This document shows positions 44,229 to 52,018 of a DNA stretch of 64,000 nucleotides, one piece after another. Origin of the DNA: Streptomyces sp. RKAG293 (lineage in GTDB: Bacteria; Actinomycetota; Actinomycetes; Streptomycetales; Streptomycetaceae); NCBI RefSeq assembly GCF_023701745.1, contig NZ_JAJOZB010000001.1, forward strand, positions 4,284,501 through 4,348,500. Reading direction: 5' to 3'. Position numbers and translations under genes: made by a program. Numbering within the stretch: position 1 is the first letter of the stretch; every line of letters starts with the position of its first letter. The notes under the pieces were generated by a model. It was not told where the DNA came from. It did no database searches and was given only the letters and a program-made list of their open reading frames with translations.

Positions 44229-44234
44229 TAGAAT
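44229..44234 (+). promoter_or_regulatory. Likely -10 element of trmB (TAGAAT)
   Basis: TAGAAT ends 10 bases before the GTG start of trmB at 44245, so the predicted start of transcription lies within a few bases of the start codon. No ribosome site exists in between. This suggests leaderless or near-leaderless mRNA. Confidence 0.55.
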
Positions 44235-44244
44235 TAGCCCCATC

Positions 44245-45153
44245 GTGTCTAGTTCACCCACGCCCCCCAGCACCCCCGCGGCCGAGTCCCTGGTTCCTGC
44301 CGCGCACGCCGAGCCCGTCGCCGTGGCCATACCGGCCGCGGCCGCCGAGCCCGCGGCTCCGGCCGCGGCACCTGCCTCCGGTCGGCCCCTCGCCCAGCCC
44401 GTCACCCGGCCCGCCGCCCGCCCCGCCGCCCGGCCCGCGAAGTTCCCCGACGGTCCGGCGCCGGACCCGGCGGGCTCGCGTGAGGAGCACCGCATCCGGA
44501 CGTTCCACGCCCGCCGCGGCCGGGTGACCGACGCGCAGGCCGGCGCGCTGGAGCGGCACTGGGCGGAATGGGGTGTGGAGCTGGACGGCTCCCCCCTCGA
44601 CCTGGGCAAGCTCTTCGGGGACCCGGGCCTGCCGATCGTCCTGGAGATCGGTTTCGGGATGGGTGACGCCACCGCGCGGATGGCCGCCGACGACCCGGCC
44701 ACCGGCATTCTGGCCGTCGACGTGCACACCCCCGGCCAGGGCAATCTGCTCAATCTGGCCGACCAGTACGGCCTGACGAACGTCCGGGTCGCCAACGGCG
44801 ACGCGATCGTGCTGCTCCGCGACATGCTCCCGCCCGAGTCCCTCTCGGGTCTGCGGATCTACTTCCCGGACCCGTGGCCCAAGGCCAAGCACCACAAGCG
44901 CCGGATGATCCAGCCCGAGTTCCTGGCGCTGGTGGCGCCGCTCCTCCGCCCCGGCGCGACCCTGCACTGCGCGACCGACTGGGAACCGTATGCGGAACAG
45001 ATGCTGGAGGTGCTATCCGGCAGCCAGGACTTCACCAACCAGTACGGCGACGGCTACGCCCCCCGTCCCGATTTCCGCCCCATGACCAAGTTCGAGCGCC
45101 AGGGACTGGCCAAGGACCACATCGTCCACGACCTGCTGTTCACGCGCCGCTAA
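44245..45153 (+). CDS. trmB: tRNA (guanine-N7)-methyltransferase
   Basis: A 302-residue enzyme making m7G46 in tRNA. The SAM-binding motif VLEIGFGMGDATA is near residue 134, and the hallmark FPDPWPKAKHHKRR lies about 75 residues later. The C-terminal ATDWEPYAEQM block and TKFERQG are also present. The first 75 residues are a Pro/Ala-rich low-complexity leader (PAAARPAARPAK-type repeats) absent in most bacterial TrmB, raising the size from about 220. The GTG at 44245 lies just after a -10-like TAGAAT, so translation may be leaderless. PrsW follows downstream. Confidence 0.9.
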   Translation: MSSSPTPPSTPAAESLVPAAHAEPVAVAIPAAAAEPAAPAAAPASGRPLAQPVTRPAARPAARPAKFPDGPAPDPAGSREEHRIRTFHARRGRVTDAQAGALERHWAEWGVELDGSPLDLGKLFGDPGLPIVLEIGFGMGDATARMAADDPATGILAVDVHTPGQGNLLNLADQYGLTNVRVANGDAIVLLRDMLPPESLSGLRIYFPDPWPKAKHHKRRMIQPEFLALVAPLLRPGATLHCATDWEPYAEQMLEVLSGSQDFTNQYGDGYAPRPDFRPMTKFERQGLAKDHIVHDLLFTRR

Positions 45154-45285
45154 GCCCTGCCCCCGGCTACCGCTGGGAGCCGGCCCCGGGCTAAGCGGAA
45201 TCCGGAACGATCGGATCCGGTCGCAGCGGAAGACGTATGGGGAAGGGCATCGCGCACACCCTCCATCCCCCCGTACTGTCGACTG

Positions 45286-46791
45286 GTGTCCTCGTACTCG
45301 CATTCGCCCGACTCCTCGAACCACCCGGTCCCCGAGTACCCAGAGCACGCGCAGAAGACGCCCGAGTTCGCCACCGTCCCGACCACTCCGGAGCAGTGGC
45401 ACTACAAGCCGCGCCGCGCCTTCTGGGAGAGCAAGGCGGTACGCGCCGGAGCTCTCTTCACCCTGCTCGCGCTGTGCGGCGTGATCATCCTCGCGCTGGT
45501 GCGACAGCAGATAGGGACGGAGGGGTTCTTCGTCGGCCTCGCCCTATCGATCCTGCCGGTGCCGGTGCTGATCTGGGCGTTCATCTGGCTCGACCGGGTC
45601 GAGCCGAGTCCGTGGAAGAACCTGGTCTTCGCCTTCGCCTGGGGCGCGTGCGCCGCGACCCTGGTGGCGATACTGGCGAACGAGTACGCCACCGAGCTCC
45701 TCGCGACGACCTTCACCGCGAGCCCGTCCCAGACCGACACCTGGGGCGCGACCTTCGTCGCCCCGCTGGTCGAGGAGACGGCCAAGGGCGCCGCGATCCT
45801 GCTGCTGTTCCTCTTCCGGCGCCGGCACTTCGAGAGCATCGTCGACGGCATCGTGGTGGCCGGCCTCACCGCCACCGGCTTCGCCTTCACCGAGAACATC
45901 CTGTACCTGGGCTCGGCCTTCGGTGAGGACCAGGCCTACGGCTCCTCCGGCCTGCAGTCCTCCACCGCGGCGACCTTCTTCGTCCGGGTCGTGATGACGC
46001 CGTTCGCGCACCCGCTCTTCACCGCGATGACCGGCACCGGCTTCGCCATCGCCGCCATGACCCGGCCCGGCCGCCCCTGGCGCTGGCTCGCCCCGATCGG
46101 CGGCTGGCTGCTCGCGATGCTCCTGCACGGCGTCTGGAACAGCTCGGCGTCACTCGCCCCGCTCGGCTTCCTGGCGATGTACGGCGCGATCATGATCCCG
46201 GTGTTCGCGCTCGTGGTGTGGCTCGCCATCTGGTCGAGGTCGAAGGAACTGGGGCTGATCCGCGCCCAGCTGCCGGTCTACGCGATGGCCGGCTGGCTGA
46301 CCCCGCCGGAACCCGTCGCCCTCGCCTCGATGAAGGCCCGCAGCGTGGCCCGTTCCGCCGCCCGCCGCGCGCACGGCGACGCGGCGGCCCGCACCGTCCG
46401 CGAGTACATCGCCTTCGCGACCCATCTCGCCTTCCTCCGCGCCGCCGCCGCCCGCGGCACCGCCGGGCCGCACTTCGTGGCCCGTGAGCAGGAGCTCCTC
46501 CACCACCTCTGGCAGCGCAAGGACGTCGCCCAGCCCGCCCTCACCCACGCCGCCTGGGCGACCCGCCCGGCGGTGCCGCCGGCGTGGGGCCAGTGGCAGC
46601 AACAGCCGTACGGGCCGTATCCGCAACGCCAGTACGGCCAGCACTACGGCCAGCAGCCCTACGGGCCCCAGCACCTCGGACCCCAGCCCTCCGGGCCCGC
46701 CTCCCCCGGACCTGCCTCCCCCGGGCCTCAGCCCTTCCTCCCCCAGCCGTACGGCCGGCAACCGCCCCCGTACGGCGGCCAGAACATCTGA
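45286..46791 (+). CDS. PrsW-family intramembrane metalloprotease
   Basis: A 501-residue polytopic membrane protease. The PrsW motifs are present: LVEETAKGAAIL (EEtaK), GFAFTENILY, MTPFAHPLFTAMTG and LLHGVWNSS, which hold the metal-binding Glu and His residues. In Bacillus, PrsW makes the first cut in an anti-sigma factor; the target here is unknown. The N-terminus is a soluble 60-residue region with HYKPRRAFWES, and the C-terminus a Gln/Pro/Tyr-rich repetitive tail (QPYGPYPQRQYG). The GTG at 45286 follows TACTGT by 7 bases, suggesting a leaderless start. Confidence 0.87.
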   Translation: MSSYSHSPDSSNHPVPEYPEHAQKTPEFATVPTTPEQWHYKPRRAFWESKAVRAGALFTLLALCGVIILALVRQQIGTEGFFVGLALSILPVPVLIWAFIWLDRVEPSPWKNLVFAFAWGACAATLVAILANEYATELLATTFTASPSQTDTWGATFVAPLVEETAKGAAILLLFLFRRRHFESIVDGIVVAGLTATGFAFTENILYLGSAFGEDQAYGSSGLQSSTAATFFVRVVMTPFAHPLFTAMTGTGFAIAAMTRPGRPWRWLAPIGGWLLAMLLHGVWNSSASLAPLGFLAMYGAIMIPVFALVVWLAIWSRSKELGLIRAQLPVYAMAGWLTPPEPVALASMKARSVARSAARRAHGDAAARTVREYIAFATHLAFLRAAAARGTAGPHFVAREQELLHHLWQRKDVAQPALTHAAWATRPAVPPAWGQWQQQPYGPYPQRQYGQHYGQQPYGPQHLGPQPSGPASPGPASPGPQPFLPQPYGRQPPPYGGQNI

Positions 46792-46872
46792 CCCACGCGA
46801 CGCTCCCCTGCGCCCGGCCCGCGCCCCACCCGCACCCTGGCCTGCGACGGCACATCGCAGTAGCGTCCAACC

Positions 46873-47880
46873 ATGTCCGAGCAGCGCGAACATGCCGCCG
46901 AGGCCGAGCGGCTCCTGCGGAAAGTCCCCGAGCACCCCGACGACCGCGAGGAGCTGCTTCTCGCCGCCGCCGCGCAGTGGATCCTCGCCGAGCGCCCGGC
47001 CCAGGCCCTGCCCCTCTACGACGAACTCCTCGACCCCGCCTCGGACCCCGTCTCGGACCCCGCCCTCGTCCAGGCGCTCAAGGCCGCCGCCCTGTGGGAC
47101 ACCGGCGCCGAGCAGCAGGCCCGCGAGCTCGCCGTCGCGGTCCGAGCGCAGGCCCCGGCGAGCCTGCCGCCGTGGCAGATCATCGGCGAGACCTTCGAGG
47201 TCCACGACGACCTGCCGGCCGCCGCCGCCTGGTTCGAGGACGCCACCGACCACTTCCTCACCCCCGACGAGGTCACGTACGAGGCCCGCAGGATCCTCAT
47301 CACCCGGCACCGCGTCCGCCGGCTCCTCGGCGAGTCCCACGACGACCGCGACCACCTCGCCGACTACGTCCACAGCGCCCCGGTCCCCCTCGACGAGCTG
47401 CACGACCCCAAACGCCTCTGGTCCCTGGGCTCCGACGACCCCGCCGAGGTCCGCCGCGAGATCGAACGCCTCCGCACCGAACTCGCCGACCACCGGGCCG
47501 CCCTGTCCCGTCCCTACCCGCTGGCGGTCCTGTACTGGCCCGAGGCCGAACTCATCGCGCTGCTCACCCGGTACCCGGTCTTCGCCGCCGACTACGGCAG
47601 CTACCCCGAGCACCTGCGCAGCGTGGAACAGGCCCTGCACGCCCTCTCGGCGACGGGCGCCCCGTTCCTCGGCGTCGTCACGGCCACCCTCCCCACGTAC
47701 GAGGCCTACGCCCGCACCCAGACCCTCCCGCCGGCCACCCCGTCCCTCCCCGCGGCCTACGCCACCTCCCTGGCCGCCCGCGGCCACGCCACCCCCTGGC
47801 CCCCACCCCGCAACACCCCTTGCTGGTGCGGCGCCCAGATCCCGTACGCAGAACACTGCGGCCGCCCGGGCACCGTGTAG
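46873..47880 (+). CDS. SEC-C motif protein with TPR-like helices
   Basis: A 335-residue soluble protein. The N-terminal 150 residues form repeated helices with TPR-like spacing (AAAAQWILAERPAQALPLYD, ALKAAALWDTGAEQQAREL). The C-terminal end has a SEC-C zinc motif, CWCGAQIPYAEHC. SEC-C motifs bind zinc and occur at the C-terminus of SecA and in many helper proteins. The ATG at 46873 follows a TAGCGT -10-like hexamer with six bases between, so it may be leaderless. It sits between PrsW and the Uma2 gene on the same strand. Confidence 0.75.
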   Translation: MSEQREHAAEAERLLRKVPEHPDDREELLLAAAAQWILAERPAQALPLYDELLDPASDPVSDPALVQALKAAALWDTGAEQQARELAVAVRAQAPASLPPWQIIGETFEVHDDLPAAAAWFEDATDHFLTPDEVTYEARRILITRHRVRRLLGESHDDRDHLADYVHSAPVPLDELHDPKRLWSLGSDDPAEVRREIERLRTELADHRAALSRPYPLAVLYWPEAELIALLTRYPVFAADYGSYPEHLRSVEQALHALSATGAPFLGVVTATLPTYEAYARTQTLPPATPSLPAAYATSLAARGHATPWPPPRNTPCWCGAQIPYAEHCGRPGTV

Positions 47881-47892
47881 GAGAATGAAGGC

Positions 47893-48462
47893 ATGGACTA
47901 CGCCCGGATCCGCGCCATCGCCGAGGACCTCGCCAAGCACACTCCCGACACAGTGCGCGGCTTTGAGATCAGCGGCGACGAGATCCTCATGATGATGTCG
48001 CCGTCCAGGCCCCACGAATTCATCGCGCTGCGGATCCGCCAGCAGCTCGACCAGCAACTCGATGCCGCCCTCGTCGCGCACACCGGCGGCGAGGTCGAGG
48101 ATGCTTCCCTCGGCAAACTGCGACGCCCCGACGTGATCGTCGTCCCGCTCGCCACCTTCGCCGAAGACACGATGGATCCCTTCCATCCCCGCGACGTCGC
48201 CCTGGTCACCGAAGTGGTCTCACCCTCGAACCACTCCAACGATTACATCGAGAAGGTCGCGGACTATTCGGCCATGGGAATCGAGCTCTACCTGCTCGTA
48301 GATCCCCGCAAGGGCACCATCGCCGTCTTCTCCGACCCCGGCCCCAGTCCCGAAGGCCCCCGCTACCGAGCCCGACACGACTACGTCTTCGGCGAGCCAG
48401 TCACCCTCGGCCCCTGGCTCATCGACACCAGCGAACTGCGCCCGTACCCCAGCAAGGGCTGA
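47893..48462 (+). CDS. Uma2-family putative nuclease
   Basis: A 189-residue protein of the Uma2 family (PD-(D/E)XK-like fold, related to DUF820). The core contains RRPDVIVVP and VALVTEVVSPSNHSNDYIEK, with the fold's Asp, Glu and Lys residues in the expected order, followed by YSAMGIELYLLVDP. Members are common in actinobacteria and cyanobacteria; a role in DNA damage or restriction is guessed but unproven. The ATG at 47893 follows AGGAG/GAAGG, and the SEC-C stop is 12 bp upstream, so the two are probably co-transcribed. Next comes the low-GC restriction-like gene. Confidence 0.85.
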   Translation: MDYARIRAIAEDLAKHTPDTVRGFEISGDEILMMMSPSRPHEFIALRIRQQLDQQLDAALVAHTGGEVEDASLGKLRRPDVIVVPLATFAEDTMDPFHPRDVALVTEVVSPSNHSNDYIEKVADYSAMGIELYLLVDPRKGTIAVFSDPGPSPEGPRYRARHDYVFGEPVTLGPWLIDTSELRPYPSKG

Positions 48463-48570
48463 CCGGGCTATCGCCGCCGCGCAGCAAACCTGCAAAATGC
48501 TCCCCGCGCGTCAGACTAGTACTACTATCCTTCAACTTCGCCTACCTGTGGCAATCTTGGGGGATCAATA

Positions 48571-49464
48571 ATGAACTTCATCATTGGACAGAAACTTCGC
48601 AGAAGTGAGATACACGACCTTTATAAGGGAAATCGACAAAAAGGGATAGCTCCTTCTCGCTCAACCCCAGACATTTTTCTGTTCTCTTACCCCGAGAAGA
48701 ATCGCGAACACGGATACGCAGATAGCTGGGGGGTGGATGGCCACTATCACTACACCGGGGAAGGCCAGGAGGGCGATCAAGAGATGACGGGCGGAAACCT
48801 CGCCGTCCTTCAGCATCACAAGAACGCCCGGCCGTTGCATCTCTTTAGGTCTGCCTCAAGTGGAGTAGTCGAATACCTCGGAGAGTTTTCCCTGGATGAC
48901 GAACCATCCTGGTATAGGACGGACACACCGGATAGCAAGGGTGAGCTGCGCAGCGCGATCATGTTTCGCCTCAAGCCAGTTTCGACCGATATCCAGCCTG
49001 CACCCGCACTGCCGGCCCCTCACCCAGCGATAGACAGTGTGACGGATGTCGATGTCGAGCAACACAACACCAGCCACGTGACGGTCAAGCCCTCACAGGA
49101 GCCGCGTGAGGCTGAGCGCCGGGAGGCCCTTCTCGTCACGGCATATCGCAGTTACTTGGAGTCCACTGGCGTTACGGTGAAGCGAAAGAGGATCTCCCTC
49201 GCACGGGGACTCAAGCCCTTGTACACCGACCTACACAACGTCACCAGCAATGTGCTCATAGAGGGAAAAGGTTCCGTTGCCCGCGAGTCAATCCGCATGG
49301 CGATTGGTCAACTCTTTGACTACCAACGCTATTTGACCCCAACGCCAACTCTTGCCCTCTTGGTTCCGCTGAAACCCGATCAAGACATGATTGACCTGTG
49401 CAGCAGGATGTCAATAGAGGTCATCTGGCCCGAGGACAATGGATTCACCTCAAGCATCTCTTGA
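48571..49464 (+). CDS. Modification-dependent restriction enzyme candidate: ScoMcrA-like SRA domain plus PD-(D/E)XK domain
   Basis: A 297-residue protein. Residues about 5-135 resemble the SRA domain of ScoMcrA-type enzymes: GQKLRRSEIHDLY, GIAPSR, HGYADSWGVDGHYHYTGEGQ, GDQEMTGGNLAVLQHH and ARPLHLFR. Such domains flip and recognise modified cytosine. After a linker (140-185), residues 186-296 form a PD-(D/E)XK-like nuclease: Asp220 (YTD), Glu231 and Lys233 (LIEGKG), then the MAIGQLFDY helix (Gln247, Tyr251). GC content is visibly lower than in all neighbours and codon use is different, so recent transfer is likely. The ATG at 48571 follows GGGGGA. Likely a type IV restriction enzyme cutting modified foreign DNA. 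Confidence 0.75.
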   Translation: MNFIIGQKLRRSEIHDLYKGNRQKGIAPSRSTPDIFLFSYPEKNREHGYADSWGVDGHYHYTGEGQEGDQEMTGGNLAVLQHHKNARPLHLFRSASSGVVEYLGEFSLDDEPSWYRTDTPDSKGELRSAIMFRLKPVSTDIQPAPALPAPHPAIDSVTDVDVEQHNTSHVTVKPSQEPREAERREALLVTAYRSYLESTGVTVKRKRISLARGLKPLYTDLHNVTSNVLIEGKGSVARESIRMAIGQLFDYQRYLTPTPTLALLVPLKPDQDMIDLCSRMSIEVIWPEDNGFTSSIS

Positions 49465-49573
49465 CCGTACGGGACAGCAAGAAGGGCTGAACTCGTGAGC
49501 CTGCGTACTCGGTGGGAACCCCCGTTCGTTGGATAACCGACGGTGTGTACGAAGAAGGAGCGGGGGCGCGGTC

Positions 49574-50383
49574 GTGGCGGAGAGTGGTGCGATAGGGGAC
49601 GCGACGGCGGCGCGAGTGCGGAGGCCGCGGCGGAGGCGGCCGGCTTGGGTGGAGTGGCCGTTGTTGGTTGGGGTGGCGTTGGTGTTGGCGCTGGGGATCA
49701 AGACGTTCTTCGTGCAGGCGTTCTCGATTCCCTCGGGGTCGATGCAGAACACGCTGCAGGAGGGCGACCGGGTGTTGGTAGACAAGCTGACGCCGTGGTT
49801 CGGGGCCGAGCCCGAGCGGGGGGAGGTCGTGGTGTTTCACGACCCGGGCGACTGGCTGAAGGACCAGCCGGTGAAGCATCAGAATGCCGTGGAGCGGCAG
49901 ACGCAGCGGGTGTTGAGCTTCATCGGGCTGATGCCGTCCGCCGATGAGAAGGATCTGATCAAGCGGGTGATCGCGGTGGGTGGCGACACCGTGGAGTGCA
50001 ACGCCGGCGGGCCGGTGAAGGTGAACGGGGTGGCGTTGGACGAGCCGTACATCTTTCCCGGGGCGACGCCGTGCGGGGACGATCCCGTGGGAACGGTGAA
50101 GGTGCCGCGGGGGATGTTGTGGGTCATGGGGGACCATCGCAACGGCTCGCAGGACTCGCGGTATCACCAGCGGCAGCGCGCCGGTGATGGTTTTGTGCCG
50201 GTCAAGAATGTGGTGGGGCGGGCTTTCGTGGTCGCCTGGCCGGTGAACCGCTGGGCGACGCTGCCGGTGCCGGACACCTTCAAGGGGCCGGGAGCTCTCG
50301 CGGCCGTCGCTACCGCGCCGCTGGCGTTCTGGGTGCGGCGGCGGCGCCTGGCCGAGGCGGCGGGCCGCATCGATCACCCGTAG
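49574..50383 (+). CDS. lepB: Signal peptidase I
   Basis: A 269-residue membrane-bound serine protease cleaving signal peptides. The N-terminal basic region (VRRPRRRRPAW) precedes a membrane helix (about 28-45). The catalytic Ser56 is in SIPSGSM and Lys130 in LIKRVIAVGGDTVE, and the MGDHRNGSQDSR block follows. A second hydrophobic segment lies at the C-terminus (ALAAVATAPLAFWV) before a basic tail. The GTG at 49574 is chosen; AAGGAG lies 13 bases upstream. Streptomycetes have several such enzymes; this copy stands alone. Confidence 0.9.
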   Translation: MAESGAIGDATAARVRRPRRRRPAWVEWPLLVGVALVLALGIKTFFVQAFSIPSGSMQNTLQEGDRVLVDKLTPWFGAEPERGEVVVFHDPGDWLKDQPVKHQNAVERQTQRVLSFIGLMPSADEKDLIKRVIAVGGDTVECNAGGPVKVNGVALDEPYIFPGATPCGDDPVGTVKVPRGMLWVMGDHRNGSQDSRYHQRQRAGDGFVPVKNVVGRAFVVAWPVNRWATLPVPDTFKGPGALAAVATAPLAFWVRRRRLAEAAGRIDHP

Positions 50384-50505
50384 GGGTGAACGAAGGTTTG
50401 GATACAGGGAGTTGGCGCTACAGTGCGTCACATCACATCAGCAACCATGTGACCCCGGCGGCGCGCCAACGCCCCGGGGTCCGGCACTAGGAGCAACACC
50501 TCCCC

Positions 50506-51351
50506 ATGCACATTCATCGTAGCGCGCACCGTCGCGCTTACACCGTCGTCTCCAATGCGGCGCTCCAGGACAATCGACTGTCTTTCGTCGCGCGGGGCGT
50601 GCTCGGGTACCTGCTGTCGCGGTTCGACGGCGAGCGGATCGACGTACGGAAGCTGGCCTCGCTGTGCAAGACGGGGCGGCAGCAGATCGCCAACGCCCTT
50701 GATGAGCTCAAGCGATACGGCTACTACGTCGTCGAGCGGGTGCAGGACCCCGAGACAGGGAAGATCACGACGCGCACCTCCGTGCACGAGGATCCGCAGG
50801 TCGGTCCGGCGGCCGGGAAGCGGGACTCCGGGGATCCGGGAAATACCCCTACGGGGGAAAGTACGGGGGATGAAGTACCTCCCTCCCCCGTGCAGATCGT
50901 CTCGGCCGAGCGCAGTGTGCCCGGCGGGCTCGCCGAAACCGTCGAGCTGACGACCCAGGACGGCGCGCTGCTGCGGCGGATCGCGCGGATTGAACCCCGG
51001 CTGACGCTCGGGGTGCTGGAAGCGGTGCCCTTGCTGCCCCTCTTGGCACAGTGGCGGGAGCGGGGAGTGCCGGAGGGGGCGCTCGCGCAGATGCTGACCG
51101 CCGGGCTGCCGAAGACGGTGTTCACGCCCGCTGGATTTCTACGGTCGCGACTGAGCCGGAAGCTTCCGCCGAAGGCGCCGTCCGGGCATCGGCCTGATGT
51201 CCTTGAGTGCGAGAACTGCGGGCGGCCGTTGGCGGCCGGCCGGGGCAAGTGCGGGCCGTGTGCACGCGAGGGTCGTACGCCGTCGGCTCCGGCCTCGTCT
51301 GTCGCGCGGGAAGGACGGGCGCGGGTGCGTGCGGCGTTGGCAGGGGTCTGA
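50506..51351 (+). CDS. Winged-helix domain protein with C-terminal zinc ribbon
   Basis: A 281-residue protein. The N-terminal 90 residues are a helix-turn-helix of the replication-initiator/DnaD-like type (NRLSFVARGVLGYLLSRFDG, RKLASLCKTGRQQIANALDE, YGYYVVERVQDPETG). The middle is Gly/Pro/Thr-rich then helical. The C-terminus has a short zinc ribbon with CENC and CGPC. Proteins with this layout are frequent in Streptomyces, sometimes near mobile DNA; a DNA-binding role is likely but the target is unknown. The ATG at 50506 lies after AGGAGC. It follows the signal peptidase gene by 122 bp. Confidence 0.72.
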   Translation: MHIHRSAHRRAYTVVSNAALQDNRLSFVARGVLGYLLSRFDGERIDVRKLASLCKTGRQQIANALDELKRYGYYVVERVQDPETGKITTRTSVHEDPQVGPAAGKRDSGDPGNTPTGESTGDEVPPSPVQIVSAERSVPGGLAETVELTTQDGALLRRIARIEPRLTLGVLEAVPLLPLLAQWRERGVPEGALAQMLTAGLPKTVFTPAGFLRSRLSRKLPPKAPSGHRPDVLECENCGRPLAAGRGKCGPCAREGRTPSAPASSVAREGRARVRAALAGV

Positions 51352-51501
51352 GGGGGCCGGCCCACTTTTCGGGGAGACGCTCCGGCCTTGCGCTGGATCA
51401 CGGGCTGCGGCCCCGGTGTTTGCGGCAGCTGCGGCTACTACGATGCAACTTCACGCCACACGAGGCGCGAGCGTGCAAGTGGAGGATGGGGGCGGTCGGT
51501 C

Positions 51502-51867
51502 GTGGGCTGGTACGTGTGGGCCATTGCGTGGGTCGTCCTGTCGGGCGGTGGCTGGTGGGGCAATCGGTTCCGGCATGCCATGCGTACCCGGCATGAGCGG
51601 AAGGTCGAGCTGATCTCCGCGGAGGGCGAGAAGCAGCGGGCGCTGCAGGCGGCGAACCGGCCGCCGGAGGCGATCTGCGGCTGCACGCACCATCTGGCCA
51701 AGCACGACAAGCAGGGCAAGTGCCACGAAGTGGTGCAGACGCCGACCGCGTGGGACGCCGAGAAGAAGCCCGTCTCGTACGAGGCCCGGCCGTGCAACTG
51801 CCAGCAGTACATCGGCCCGCGGCCGCTGGAGACGCTCTACGCGGAGGACATCGTCGACCTGTCGTAG
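51502..51867 (+). CDS. Small membrane-anchored protein with Cys/His cluster
   Basis: A 121-residue protein. An N-terminal hydrophobic segment (VGWYVWAIAWVVLSGGG) is followed by a basic helix (RTRHERKVELISAEGEKQRA) and a C-terminal region with CGCTHHLAKHDKQGKCHE and CNCQQYIG. The seven Cys/His residues suggest a zinc site. No family is recognised. The GTG at 51502 is the best start; longer upstream reading is less gene-like. It ends before a hairpin terminator and is the last rightward gene before the M23 peptidase. Confidence 0.6.
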   Translation: MGWYVWAIAWVVLSGGGWWGNRFRHAMRTRHERKVELISAEGEKQRALQAANRPPEAICGCTHHLAKHDKQGKCHEVVQTPTAWDAEKKPVSYEARPCNCQQYIGPRPLETLYAEDIVDLS

Positions 51868-51907
51868 GCCCGAGAGTTCGTCGGACGGTCGGACGGTCGG
51901 ACATGCC

Positions 51908-51941
51908 GACGGCCCTGGCGCGGGGGGTCACCAGGGCCGTC
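51908..51941. terminator. Bidirectional hairpin between convergent genes
   Basis: An 11-bp perfect stem (gacggccctgg / ccagggccgtc) with a 12-base loop lies between the small Cys/His protein gene and the leftward M23 gene. There are no T-runs, as is usual in Streptomyces. It is flanked by tandem repeats: gtcggacg units at 51881-51901 and ggttgggc units at about 51958-51990. Confidence 0.65.
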
Positions 51942-52018
51942 AGGGTTTGCCGTTGGACTGTTGGGCGGTTGGGCGGTTGGGCGGTTGGGCTGCTCAGCGG
52001 TTGGCCGGGCCCCTTCGG

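Noticed and set aside
46150..48186. Long minus-strand frame over PrsW, SEC-C and Uma2 genes
   Set aside because: The opposite strand carries clear motifs of three families; the frame is an antisense shadow.
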